DNA of 64,000 bases from Candidatus Bathyanammoxibius amoris (GTDB taxonomy: Bacteria > Planctomycetota > Brocadiia > Brocadiales > Bathyanammoxibiaceae), in the NCBI GenBank assembly GCA_024451685.1, contig JAMXCW010000004.1:62001-126000 (forward strand), read 5' to 3'. Shown piece after piece: positions 56,682 to 64,000 of the stretch (positions are counted from its first letter, which is position 1; every line of letters begins with the position of its first letter). The translations under genes were made by a program, and so were the position numbers. A model generated the notes under the pieces. That model was not told the DNA's origin and made no database searches. It saw only the letters and a list, made by a program, of their open reading frames with translations.

Positions 56682-56771
56682 TGGCGGAGAGAGAGGGATT
56701 CGAACCCCCGGTCCGCTTACGCGGACAGCGGTTTTCGAGACCGCCCCGTTCGGCCGCTCCGGCATCTCTCC
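56682..56771 (-). tRNA. tRNA-Ser(CGA), overlapping the 3' end of tadA
   Basis: Type II tRNA. Acceptor GGAGAGA/TCTCTCC, anticodon stem GCGGT/ACCGC with loop CTCGAAA (CGA), variable arm GTCCGCGTAAGCGGAC, T-arm GGGTTCGAATCCC, encoded CCA. The first 55 nt lie inside the open frame of tadA on the same strand. Confidence 0.95.
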
Positions 56772-57214
56772 TGGAAAAATTCTCTGAGCAGCCTGCCTGA
56801 CTCCTCCGCAAGCACCCCGGAGACTACCTTCACCCGGTGGTTAAACCTCGGTTCATCAACCAGGTTGACCACAGAACCCGCCGCCCCTGCCTTCTCATCC
56901 AGTGCGCCAAAAACCAGCGTATCAACGCGGGCCTGCACCATTGCGCCCGCGCACATGATACACGGCTCCTTGGTCACATAAAGCGTGGCACCCTCAAGCC
57001 GCCAGTTATCAAGCGCATCGGCGGCCTGGGTGATGGCTATCATCTCGGCGTGTGCGGTGGGGTCGCGCAGCGTCTCGCGCTGGTTGTGGGCCCTGGCTAT
57101 TATCCGCCCATCATGCACTATCAGCGCCCCTACCGGCACCTCATCGGCATCAAGGGCCCTTTCAGCCAGAGTCAGGGCCTCACGCATATAATACTGGTGG
57201 GTATCAGCTAACAA
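56717..57214 (-). CDS. tadA: tRNA-specific adenosine deaminase TadA
   Basis: Zinc enzyme converting A34 to inosine in tRNA-Arg(ACG), 165 residues. Active-site motifs are intact: PTAHAEMIAI (His zinc ligand and catalytic Glu) and EPCIMCAGAM (PCxxC). A TTG start preceded by AGAGGGGGGG gives the normal N-terminus (YYMREALTLAERAL); an ATG nine codons later is possible. The fold should end near LLREFFQER. The frame continues about 18 residues into the tRNA-Ser(CGA) gene and stops inside its variable arm, giving a basic tail. tRNA-Arg(ACG), its substrate, lies 146 nt upstream on the same strand. Confidence 0.94.
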   Translation of the reverse strand: MLADTHQYYMREALTLAERALDADEVPVGALIVHDGRIIARAHNQRETLRDPTAHAEMIAITQAADALDNWRLEGATLYVTKEPCIMCAGAMVQARVDTLVFGALDEKAGAAGSVVNLVDEPRFNHRVKVVSGVLAEESGRLLREFFQERCRSGRTGRSRKPLSA

Positions 57215-57359
57215 TCAGCCATCCCCCCCTCTTAAATTTAATGGCAACCCGGCAACTCATCCCCGCTGTGCGGCGCGCAGGCAGGTAGATAGAGGTGTCC
57301 ATTTCGCCCCAAAAAATACCCTTAAACCAAAAATAAACCCAAATTAGCAATCCGAATTA

Positions 57360-57436
57360 TGGCGCGCCCAGGAGGACTCGAACCTCCAACCTCCGGATTC
57401 GTAGTCCGTGACTCTATCCAATTGAGCTATGGGCGC
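57360..57436 (-). tRNA. tRNA-Arg(ACG)
   Basis: Cloverleaf with acceptor GCGCCCA/TGGGCGC, D-arm AGCTCAATTGGATAGAGT, anticodon loop CTACGAA (ACG), T-arm GGAGGTTCGAGTCCTCC and encoded CCA. The anticodon stem ACGGA/TCCGG has an A-G mismatch at its outer pair. A34 is the target of TadA, encoded next downstream. Confidence 0.92.
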
Positions 57437-57567
57437 ACTCGTAGTCTATACGATTATTATCTGGAACTGGAAATCTCTATGGAAGTATATCCCGTAAAGT
57501 GCCGTTAGTCAAGGAGAAACCGTCAATTGGCCTAGCATTTGCTATGGCGCTGGCGGCCGGAGAGGGT

Positions 57568-58653
57568 CTACATAAGCCCTTTGTCCTTGAGACTTACGTA
57601 ACTCCCCGCCCCGATTATAACATGGTCGAGCACCTTGATGCCTACCACGTCCGAGACCTCTTTGAGGCGGCTGGTGATATCGATGTCATCCTGGCTGGGT
57701 GTGGGGTCGCCGCTTGGGTGGTTATGTACGAAAATGACGGAGGCGGCGGATTCCCTTATGGCGGGGGCGAAGACCTCCCTCGGGTGCACCACGCTTGAGG
57801 AAAGACTCCCGGCGGATACCTGTAAGTCCTTTATAATCTTACCCTTACTATCGAGAAGCAGGAGATGGAAGGTTTCCTGCCGCCTGTCCCTGAGCCGTTC
57901 GTGCATGTGTTCAAAGACGTCTTTGCTTGACTTCACTCGTTCTCCGCTTGTGAGAGGGGTGGCGGCGAAACGCCTGGCTATGGCCATAGCGGCCTTTACC
58001 TGGGCGGCCTTCGCGGGGCCGATGCCCTTTATCAAGGTAAGCTCACCAACGGTCTTCGTAGCTAACTTCCGAAAATCGCCATGCTTAGTCAAAATCTTCC
58101 TGGCCAGGTCCACGGCGCTTGCCTCGGGGGTGCCGTCCCTGATGATTATCCCCAAGAGTTCGGCGTCTGAGAGCGATTCCTCCCCCACGGTGATAAGCCG
58201 TTCCCGGGGCCTTTCCGCCTGAGGGAGTTCTTTTATTGTGGGCCGCCTGCGGAAGTATCTGCAGAGTTCGGTTAGGACACACTCCCCGCAGACCGGGGCT
58301 TCAAGACAGCACACTGCCTGTGGCCCGGCGGCATAGGCGGCAAAGACCGCCTTTACCACGGGTTCCCCATCACCTGAGACGGTGGAGACGTCACCAATTA
58401 TCTTCCGGATGCGTTCCCTTGCGGCGGGTGAATCCTTCGGGGTCTTCACGAGTCCTATCCGGTGGAACATCTGTCTTGCGGCAGGGTTGGTTTCAAGGGC
58501 GGCGTACTCGGCAGCAGATGGATTTTTTTCGGACACAGATAAATCTGACTGCGACGAGGTCCCGGCGGAAAATTTTTCCGTTATCAGTCTGTAGACCTTG
58601 CAGGCGTGGCTGTTACCTGACGGTGATGGCTTATCCGGACCGTTCATTATCAA
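57568..58653 (-). CDS. radC: RadC/JAB-domain protein with an N-terminal iron-sulfur-like extension
   Basis: A 361-residue RadC, about 130 longer than usual. The C-terminal part is canonical: helix-hairpin-helix (LTLIKGIGPAKAAQVKAAM) and the JAB/MPN metal motif FVHNHPSGDPTPSQDD. The extra N-terminus carries CCLEAPVCGECVLTELC (about 114-130), which fits C-x6-C-x2-C-x5-C of the endonuclease III/MutY [4Fe-4S] loop. It is preceded by FHRIGLVKTP and a helical stretch resembling the region before that loop. The catalytic HhH-GPD half of a glycosylase is absent. It suggests an Fe-S DNA-binding module joined to RadC. It is upstream of tRNA-Arg(ACG) and tadA. Confidence 0.88.
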   Translation of the reverse strand: MIMNGPDKPSPSGNSHACKVYRLITEKFSAGTSSQSDLSVSEKNPSAAEYAALETNPAARQMFHRIGLVKTPKDSPAARERIRKIIGDVSTVSGDGEPVVKAVFAAYAAGPQAVCCLEAPVCGECVLTELCRYFRRRPTIKELPQAERPRERLITVGEESLSDAELLGIIIRDGTPEASAVDLARKILTKHGDFRKLATKTVGELTLIKGIGPAKAAQVKAAMAIARRFAATPLTSGERVKSSKDVFEHMHERLRDRRQETFHLLLLDSKGKIIKDLQVSAGSLSSSVVHPREVFAPAIRESAASVIFVHNHPSGDPTPSQDDIDITSRLKEVSDVVGIKVLDHVIIGAGSYVSLKDKGLM

Positions 58654-58671
58654 CCGTTATTATAAAAGTTT

Positions 58672-58693
58672 GCAGAGCAAGCTCTGCCACTAC
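58672..58693. repeat. Single hairpin repeat
   Basis: GCAGAGCAAGCTCTGC followed by CACTAC. It is the exact reverse complement of the 22-nt unit at 56480-56501. It lies in the short gap between radC and the DUF190 gene. Confidence 0.8.
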
Positions 58694-58736
58694 ATAAACG
58701 CATGAAAACCCCCAAAACCCCCGGCGACAGCTCTTA

Positions 58737-59069
58737 CTACGGCGAGTATTTAATTACCTTCACATCCGACACCACCGTTACCGTGCCCTCTTCCATAATC
58801 TCGTCGAGACACGTGAGAAAGGTTTCTATCTTCTCCCGGCTGTCTATAATCTCAATTACCATTGGAAGGTCTTCAGCGGCCCTCAGTATCCTGGTGGTAT
58901 GGACCTTGTGATGGCTGCCGAAACTCTCCACCCCCTTAAGCACGGTCGCGCCGGCCAGACCCTGCTCCATCGCCTTCTGGATTATGGCCTCATACAGCGG
59001 CATACCCTTGTAGCGGTGGTCCTCCCCTATAAATATACTGAGACGTCTCCCGTCCTCTATCTTTTTCAT
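58737..59069 (-). CDS. DUF190 family protein
   Basis: A 110-residue soluble protein with the DUF190 pattern (RLSIFIGEDHRYKGMPLYEAI, QGLAGATVLKGVESFG, LPMVIEIIDSREKIETFL). The fold is PII/CutA1-like, and such proteins are typically encoded beside crcB. A regulatory role in fluoride export is presumed from that linkage, not proven. It is 10 nt downstream of crcB. Confidence 0.9.
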   Translation of the reverse strand: MKKIEDGRRLSIFIGEDHRYKGMPLYEAIIQKAMEQGLAGATVLKGVESFGSHHKVHTTRILRAAEDLPMVIEIIDSREKIETFLTCLDEIMEEGTVTVVSDVKVIKYSP

Positions 59070-59079
59070 GACAGTAATC

Positions 59080-59472
59080 TCACTGTAATTTCAACACCGT
59101 TATGTAACCGAGCCACACAAAGAGCAGACAAAAGACATAGTTGCCTGCTATATAGAGAGCGCCCAGAAAGTAACTCCGTTCTTTAAAAAGTTCAAGGGCC
59201 TCGTAGCTGAAAGTGGAGAACGTGGTAAAACCCCCCAGGATTCCTATAAACAGGAACTGCTGCCTCAGGGTGGGTGTGAGGAATAACCTTTGCTCGGCAA
59301 ATGTGGCCAGAAGACCTATGAGGTAACAGCCGAGGAGGTTTACAAGCAGTGTGCCGTAGGGGAATCTGATGCCAAGGAGTTCAATCATGCCGTAGCCGAC
59401 CCAGTAGCGCATTATGCTGCCGAGAAACCCGCCGAAGCCTACCCACATTGTGAGCGTAAAGCTCTTTAGCAT
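59080..59472 (-). CDS. crcB: Fluoride channel/exporter CrcB (Fluc)
   Basis: A 130-residue, four-helix membrane protein that lets F- leave the cell as a dual-topology dimer. Motifs: GFGGFLGSIMRYWVGYG, FPYGTLLVNLLGCYLIG (pore Asn) and GGFTTFSTFSYE (the Phe-box/Thr track). GAGGCG precedes the ATG. No crcB-type fluoride riboswitch was found upstream. A 38-residue membrane ORF precedes it by 17 nt. Confidence 0.94.
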   Translation of the reverse strand: MLKSFTLTMWVGFGGFLGSIMRYWVGYGMIELLGIRFPYGTLLVNLLGCYLIGLLATFAEQRLFLTPTLRQQFLFIGILGGFTTFSTFSYEALELFKERSYFLGALYIAGNYVFCLLFVWLGYITVLKLQ

Positions 59473-59489
59473 TTTTTCGCCTCAAAACC

Positions 59490-59606
59490 TCAGAAACCGA
59501 AGAGGTGAAACCGCTTTATAAGCACAGCCCCGACAATCCCCATCGTTATCAGCATGAAAACTACGTAACTGAAAACAAACTTCTTGAAAAAACCATCCGG
59601 GCCCAT
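59490..59606 (-). CDS. 38-residue membrane ORF upstream of crcB
   Basis: ATG preceded by GAGAGGG. The product has a basic amphipathic start (DGFFKKF), one membrane helix (VFSYVVFMLITMGIVGAVLI) and the end KRFHLFGF. It lies 17 nt before crcB on the same strand, as an operon gene or leader would. No known family. Codon pattern and RBS are reasonable, but at this length chance is not excluded. Confidence 0.5.
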   Translation of the reverse strand: MGPDGFFKKFVFSYVVFMLITMGIVGAVLIKRFHLFGF

Positions 59607-59758
59607 ATATCCCTCTCAAAAAAGACAGCCCCAAAATGAATTACCCCCCGGCCAGCCACGCTTTATAGTATCTCCCGGCTACCCCTACAAGGCCATTCTT
59701 TTTATTTCTCTGGCCTTCTCCGTGAGCACGGGCGTTTTCAGCCCGAAGAAACCACTGA

Positions 59759-60595
59759 TTATCGCTTTGTAACCTCAAGGTCTCTAATACCCGGCCTCAC
59801 TCCATAATCGGCCTCTCTGCACAACTTTTGATACTCGTCCTTATCAATGACAACGGCCTTAGTCACACCGGCGGGTATAGAGTACTTACCGTCCGCTCTT
59901 CTGTAGCGGCCCAACCATTTGGGCAGCCTGCTAAACGGATGGCTGTAGGCCGCGTCCAGTATCATCCAGCAGTGACCGTATTCGGGATACTCATCAAAGC
60001 TCCACTGCCGGACAGGGGCCTCCCCGGGTTGAACCCTGACAATACAAAACACGTGGCGAAAGTCTGTCTCCGGGTCATAAATCCTGACCAGCCCCGATTC
60101 AAAACCGGCGAGCTTGAGCATAACGGCAAGAAGCATCGCCTGGTCTTCACAGTCCCCCCTCCCCGACTGCAACGTCTCGTAGGGAAACTTGGGGATGTTG
60201 CCTTTTTCCGTTGAATACCTGATTCCTTTTCTTACGTATTCAAAGATGCTCTTAATTCCCTCAATATTCCTCTTTCCGGAAGCAAGCCCTTCCGCCAGCT
60301 GTTCAAGCCTTGCTCTAACGGGGCCATTGCAGTCCTTACCCTGTCCTTGCCGGTAATGCTCACATGCAGGCCATTCGATCCCGGCCAAATCATGGAGCGA
60401 TGCCGCTACGTAGAACCTGATGTGGCGCCGGTTCCTCCCCATAAGGTAACCTTCGTAGATTTCTTCCCTTAAGCAATCGTAATGCTTCTGAAGGTCGGGA
60501 ACAAGTTTACTATAGTTCAACCATCTCCTGGCCTTCGCCTCATCCGGGAAGCTAAAAAGAATCAAACCCGCCAGAAGTATATGGCAGAAGAACAT
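59759..60595 (-). CDS. Exported transglutaminase-like cysteine protein
   Basis: A 278-residue exported protein from the chosen ATG (AAAGG upstream; signal FFCHILLAGLILFSFPDEAKA). A longer frame would overlap the dehydratase gene. The transglutaminase-like core has the Cys-His-Asp triad: GRGDCEDQAMLLAVML, FRHVFCIV and WMILDAAYSHPF. The family includes periplasmic proteases and peptide-processing enzymes. Early cysteines (YDCLREE, PACEHYRQG, KDCNGP) could form disulfides. Confidence 0.8.
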   Translation of the reverse strand: MFFCHILLAGLILFSFPDEAKARRWLNYSKLVPDLQKHYDCLREEIYEGYLMGRNRRHIRFYVAASLHDLAGIEWPACEHYRQGQGKDCNGPVRARLEQLAEGLASGKRNIEGIKSIFEYVRKGIRYSTEKGNIPKFPYETLQSGRGDCEDQAMLLAVMLKLAGFESGLVRIYDPETDFRHVFCIVRVQPGEAPVRQWSFDEYPEYGHCWMILDAAYSHPFSRLPKWLGRYRRADGKYSIPAGVTKAVVIDKDEYQKLCREADYGVRPGIRDLEVTKR

Positions 60596-60656
60596 GGTGT
60601 AACCTTTGCCACTTATCTTTACCTGTATTATGGAAAACACTATGGCAACCGTTGCG

Positions 60657-61706
60657 TTATCCTTTCTTCCGCAGCATCTCGACAAATGCCTCAATGCGCG
60701 TCTTCATCTGGCCGTCAACCCCGCCCGGACGGTCGCACTCAAGCGTCAGGATGGGCACGTCCAGGCCCTTCCTGAATACAGTGTCAAAAATATTCCTGAA
60801 GCAAAAGCTCTGTACGTAGTGGATTATGCCGTGAATATTGCGCCGCCCGACCTCGCGGGCTATGTCCTCAAGCCTGCCCTGCGCGTCGTATGGATACGTG
60901 TACCGCGCGTATTGCTCCACAAGACCGTCAGTCTTATACGGCATACTGAACTGACGCTGTATCTCGTTAAAGACCACGTGGACGTCAAGGCCCTCTACAA
61001 AATCATATATTCCACCGCATATCGGGGGGATACCGATATAGCCCAGTCTCACCGTGTGGGGGATGGGCGGCCTACCCCTTGCCTCTTCAATAAATGCCCT
61101 TGCCTTCTCCTCAAAGAGACCCACGTTGCCCATCATGTCGCTGGTAGAGACGTTCCAGATATGGTTCTCCTCGCCGGTGACCTTTGAGTCCTCATGGGTG
61201 AGGCGGTCTATCTCATGGACAAGGGCGCGCACCCGGTCAAGCTCTCGCTTTACGGCCTCGGCCTTTTCCATGTTTGTAACGAGCGTGCGGGCAAGTTCCT
61301 TGAGTTGTGCCCGCAGGAGTATCCTGTTCCTTCCATATGGATACTTGAAGGGTATTACGTCCACACCCTCCGCCCCCAGCACCTCCATAAGGGCGTGGGT
61401 ATTACTGCAGTCTCCCTCTATGACGCCGATGATTTTTTTCGTGTTCAGTCTCTTTACGGCCGAGAAGAGACCCTTTATCCAGGCGCAGTTGTTCCGGGGG
61501 AGTCCGGCGTTTTCGGCCTTCTCTACGAGCCATGAGGGGTCGTCGTCGGTTATAAATATGTTATTAAGGTCAACGGGCACCCGCCCCGCGGCGAAGATTA
61601 TCTCGATTGGTACGGTAGTGGTAATGCCCACCGAGTTCTCAGGGGAAGGTTCCCTGGGGACGAGTAAGGCCGGGAATGTAGTCGTATCAGGAAAGGCAAA
61701 CTCCAC
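60657..61706 (-). CDS. 2-hydroxyacyl-CoA dehydratase D-subunit-like protein
   Basis: A 349-residue protein of the HgdB/BcrC/FldC superfamily. Candidate cluster cysteines lie in PRNNCAWIKGL, EGDCSNTHAL, VQSFCFRNIF and LECDRPGG. The end KTRIEAFVEMLRKK matches the end of the activase fusion at 15896, so the two are related. No activator or second subunit gene is adjacent. It may be served by the fused activase 43 kb away. The substrate is unknown. It is divergent from acsA. Confidence 0.85.
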   Translation of the reverse strand: MEFAFPDTTTFPALLVPREPSPENSVGITTTVPIEIIFAAGRVPVDLNNIFITDDDPSWLVEKAENAGLPRNNCAWIKGLFSAVKRLNTKKIIGVIEGDCSNTHALMEVLGAEGVDVIPFKYPYGRNRILLRAQLKELARTLVTNMEKAEAVKRELDRVRALVHEIDRLTHEDSKVTGEENHIWNVSTSDMMGNVGLFEEKARAFIEEARGRPPIPHTVRLGYIGIPPICGGIYDFVEGLDVHVVFNEIQRQFSMPYKTDGLVEQYARYTYPYDAQGRLEDIAREVGRRNIHGIIHYVQSFCFRNIFDTVFRKGLDVPILTLECDRPGGVDGQMKTRIEAFVEMLRKKG

Positions 61707-61873
61707 GGGATTAACCCCCTACGCAGAATGGCACATGGCACTGGACTTTAAGACATAATTACAACAGAGCAATAAAAATAAGTCAAGGAGATACTATGCC
61801 TCCCCTGAGGGCACCATTCATTTGACACGGGTAATCTCCGGGGCTAGAATGTCTCAGCCTTCCGGGTGATATC

Positions 61874-63607
61874 ATGGAAAAAGAGATACACAAAAAAGAC
61901 CAAAAAATCCTGCCGAACCTGAAGGATTACAAGAAGGCCTGCGAGAAGTTCCGCTGGGAAGACATTGAAAAAGAACTCGGCCTTGATATCAAAGGCGGGA
62001 TAAACATCGCCACAAACGCCATCGACGCACACGCGGCTGGCCGGCGCAAGGACAAGACTGCCCTCTACTGGGAGGGCGCGGGGGGAGAGCGCAAGAAATA
62101 CACCTTCGCCGAGCTGGCGCGGGAGTCAAACCGTGTGGGCAACATGCTGAAGTCGCTCGGTGTCAAAAAGGGCGACCGGGTGTTCGTGTTCCTGCCCCGT
62201 ATACCGGAACTCTATATCAGCATCATCGGCATCGCTAAGATAGGCGCGGTGACGGGCCCCATGTTCAGCGCGTTCGGTCCTGAGGCCATCCGCGACCGCC
62301 TTAAAGACAGCGGCGCCACGGTGCTTATAACGGACTCCTCTCTCAGGGGAAGGGTCCACCAGGTCTGGGAGGAGTTCCCTGAATTGAAGACGGTAGTGGT
62401 ATTGCGCATGACAAAGGACGGAAAACTCCGGAAGGGTGAACTCCGTTATGAAGAGGAGATAGAAAAGGCCTCGCATGACCTGAAGGCAGAGCCGATGTCG
62501 CCGGAAGACCCTTTTTACATGCTCTACACGTCGGGCACGACCGGCAGGCCCAAGGGTGTGGTGCACGTGCATAATGACATGCTTTCACACTATATCACCA
62601 CCCGGTGGGTGCTCGACCTGCACGAAGAGGACGTGTACTGGTGCCCGGCAGACCCGGGCTGGGTAACCGGCACCGTGTACGGGCTGTGGGGTCCGTGGCT
62701 CAACGGCGTCTCGCAGGTAGTCTTTGAGGGCAGGTATGACGCCGAACGCTGGTACTCCGTTATGGAATACTACGGCGTGACGGTCTGGTACACCGCGCCG
62801 ACAGCGCTGAGGATGCTGATGAAGGCGGGCGATGAACCGGTAAAGAAATCCGACCTCAGCAGCCTCAGATATATTTGTAGCGTGGGCGAGCCCCTGAACC
62901 CGGAGGTAATACGCTGGGGGATGGACGTCTACGGGCTCTGCATACACGACACCTGGTGGCAGACCGAGACGGGCGCTATCATGATAACCAACTACCCGTC
63001 GATGCCGGTGCGTCCGGGCTCCATGGGGAAGCCGTTCCCCGGGACCAGGGCGGCCGTCATTGACGCGCAGGGCAAGGAGCTACGCCCGGGGAGTTCCGGT
63101 ATCCTGGCACTCAAACCCGGCTGGCCGTCTATGATGCGCTCCATATGGCAGGATAAGAAACGTTACAATGAATATTTTAAGATATCCGGATGGTACACTA
63201 CGGGCGACACGGCGCACATGGATAAGGACGGCTACTTCTGGTTTATCGGCAGGGCGGACGACGTGATAATGACGGCGGGCCACCGCGTGGGTCCCTTTGA
63301 GGTGGAGAGCGTGCTGGTCGAGCACAAAGCAGTGGCGGAGGCGGGCGTTATCGGGAAGCCAGACCCTGAGAGGGGACAGATAATCAAGGCCTTCCTTGTA
63401 CTTCGCGAGGGTTTCAGTCCATCTGACAATTTAAAGGAAGATATTACGGAGTTTATCAAACACCGGCTCTCGGCACACGCCTACCCGAGGGAGATAGACT
63501 TCTGCCAGAGCGTCCCCAAGACACGGAGCGGAAAGATAATGCGCCGGCTTCTCAAGGCGCGCGAGCTGGGACTTCCGGAAGGGGACCTCTCCACACTGGA
63601 GGACTAA
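61874..63607 (+). CDS. acsA: Acetyl-CoA synthetase
   Basis: AMP-forming acetate-CoA ligase of 577 residues (short AcsA form). Adenylation motifs: YTSGTTGRPKGVVHVHND near 218, YWCPADPGWVTGT, HDTWWQTETGA (A5, acetate-pocket Trp) and YTTGDTAHMDKDGYFWFIGRADDVI. The C-terminal PKTRSGKIMRRLLKA contains the catalytic Lys that is commonly acetylated. A role in acetate assimilation or oxidation is consistent with anammox metabolism. No acuABC genes nearby. Confidence 0.96.
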   Translation: MEKEIHKKDQKILPNLKDYKKACEKFRWEDIEKELGLDIKGGINIATNAIDAHAAGRRKDKTALYWEGAGGERKKYTFAELARESNRVGNMLKSLGVKKGDRVFVFLPRIPELYISIIGIAKIGAVTGPMFSAFGPEAIRDRLKDSGATVLITDSSLRGRVHQVWEEFPELKTVVVLRMTKDGKLRKGELRYEEEIEKASHDLKAEPMSPEDPFYMLYTSGTTGRPKGVVHVHNDMLSHYITTRWVLDLHEEDVYWCPADPGWVTGTVYGLWGPWLNGVSQVVFEGRYDAERWYSVMEYYGVTVWYTAPTALRMLMKAGDEPVKKSDLSSLRYICSVGEPLNPEVIRWGMDVYGLCIHDTWWQTETGAIMITNYPSMPVRPGSMGKPFPGTRAAVIDAQGKELRPGSSGILALKPGWPSMMRSIWQDKKRYNEYFKISGWYTTGDTAHMDKDGYFWFIGRADDVIMTAGHRVGPFEVESVLVEHKAVAEAGVIGKPDPERGQIIKAFLVLREGFSPSDNLKEDITEFIKHRLSAHAYPREIDFCQSVPKTRSGKIMRRLLKARELGLPEGDLSTLED

Positions 63608-63685
63608 CCAGGAGAACGACAGCTTAATGAGCGTTCATTTCATCTTATTTAACGACTACAACTTCTTTTTGCAGTAAGGAGCTGA

Positions 63686-63913
63686 ATGAAAGACTTACAC
63701 ATAAAAGTGAAGGCGTATGCCGGCCACAAGGCGGGAGAAAAGCCGTTCGGTTTTACCCTCCAGGACAAAGAGTACCGTATAGAGGAGATAATGGAGACCG
63801 CCGTTGAGGAGAGGGCGGGACACCGGCGGGTGACATTTCGCGTGCGCACCGAAGACGGCGTCTTCAAGATATATTGTTCCCAGAAAGACGGGGAGTGGTA
63901 CCTGGAGAAATAA
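63686..63913 (+). CDS. Small protein of unknown function
   Basis: A 75-residue soluble protein with AAGGAGCTGA before the ATG. Alternating charged and hydrophobic residues (IKVKAYAGHKAGEKPFGFTL, RRVTFRVRTEDGVFKIYCS, GEWYLEK) suggest a small beta-barrel-like fold. No family is assigned. It lies 80 nt after acsA and 21 nt before the last partial gene, probably co-transcribed with the latter. Confidence 0.65.
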   Translation: MKDLHIKVKAYAGHKAGEKPFGFTLQDKEYRIEEIMETAVEERAGHRRVTFRVRTEDGVFKIYCSQKDGEWYLEK

Positions 63914-63934
63914 ACTCTTGAAAGGAGGGCTGGT

Positions 63935-64000
63935 ATGAGCGCAAAGCTCGACGTTAGGGCTATGGGGCTTGCCTTTGGGATAGTGTGGTCTTTCTCCGTG
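63935..64000 (+). CDS. Start of a small membrane protein (holin-like), cut by the window edge
   Basis: ATG preceded by GAAAGGAGGG. The first 22 codons read MSAKLDVRAMGLAFGIVWSF and continue hydrophobic. The pattern K-L-D-V-x-A-x-G-L-A-x-G-I-V-W resembles small membrane proteins often labelled bacteriophage holin in planctomycete and archaeal genomes. Too short to be sure. Confidence 0.5.
   Translation, partial: MSAKLDVRAMGLAFGIVWSFSV

Noticed and set aside
59610-59760. Fluoride riboswitch upstream of crcB
   Set aside because: The conserved crcB-motif segments and pseudoknot could not be found.

Overview
The window most likely comes from an anammox planctomycete (order Brocadiales). The main evidence is a six-gene minus-strand operon (38219-45487). 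It encodes an NAD(P)/FAD oxidoreductase with ferredoxin clusters, a Rieske protein, a split cytochrome b, a membrane-anchored hexaheme cytochrome and an octaheme hydroxylamine-oxidoreductase-like protein. As I recall it, this is the content and order of the Rieske/cytochrome b complex 3 of Kuenenia stuttgartiensis (kuste4569-4574). By eye the DNA is above 50 percent GC, higher than Kuenenia or Scalindua, so this is probably another Brocadiales lineage. The genus is inference.

Layout. 0-9.5 kb: a truncated ArsB/NhaD-type permease, a malic-enzyme remnant beside repeats, ftsH, tRNA-Pro, two small unknown genes, a parvulin isomerase, comEC, a lone HEPN gene and tRNA-Arg(CCG). 9.5-18.5 kb: repeats, a second parvulin-like gene, an AlaC-type aminotransferase, rnfCDG without the other rnf genes, an activase/2-hydroxyacyl-CoA dehydratase fusion and yjbQ. 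18.7-25.5 kb: a 52-residue membrane protein, an ImmA/IrrE-XRE pair, uvrA and an MsbA-like exporter. 26-31 kb: a secreted haem protein next to a Cache/HAMP/PAS/HD-GYP receptor, an unknown secreted protein and a TPR lipoprotein. 31-37 kb: five tandem UspA genes behind two CPA2 antiporters. 38-47 kb: the respiratory operon and a geranylgeranyl-reductase-like flavoprotein. 47-51 kb: a coupled set of D-aminoacylase, class I amidotransferase and TPR lipoprotein. 51-59 kb: an information-processing block (rpoN, recR, ybaB, dnaX, SRP RNA, two tRNA-Ser, tadA, tRNA-Arg(ACG), radC). 58.7-64 kb: DUF190 and crcB with a 38-residue ORF, a transglutaminase-like protein, a second dehydratase subunit, acetyl-CoA synthetase, and a small gene before the right edge.

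How the genes fit together. The bc-type operon would move electrons between quinol, NAD(P)H/ferredoxin and multihaem cytochromes. Rnf links ferredoxin and NADH to a membrane ion gradient, and the antiporter/UspA block could tune that gradient. AcsA activates acetate.

Most unusual features: (1) a family of short hairpin repeats with compensatory stem changes, including two 54-bp double-hairpin cassettes, at 1.6, 15.7, 51.5, 56.4 and 58.7 kb; (2) tadA lying between tRNA-Arg(ACG), its expected substrate, and a tRNA-Ser gene that overlaps its 3' end; (3) a RadC with an endonuclease-III-like iron-sulfur motif in its N-terminal extension; (4) the 5xUspA + 2xCPA2 array. I saw no CRISPR array, prophage or complete transposon.
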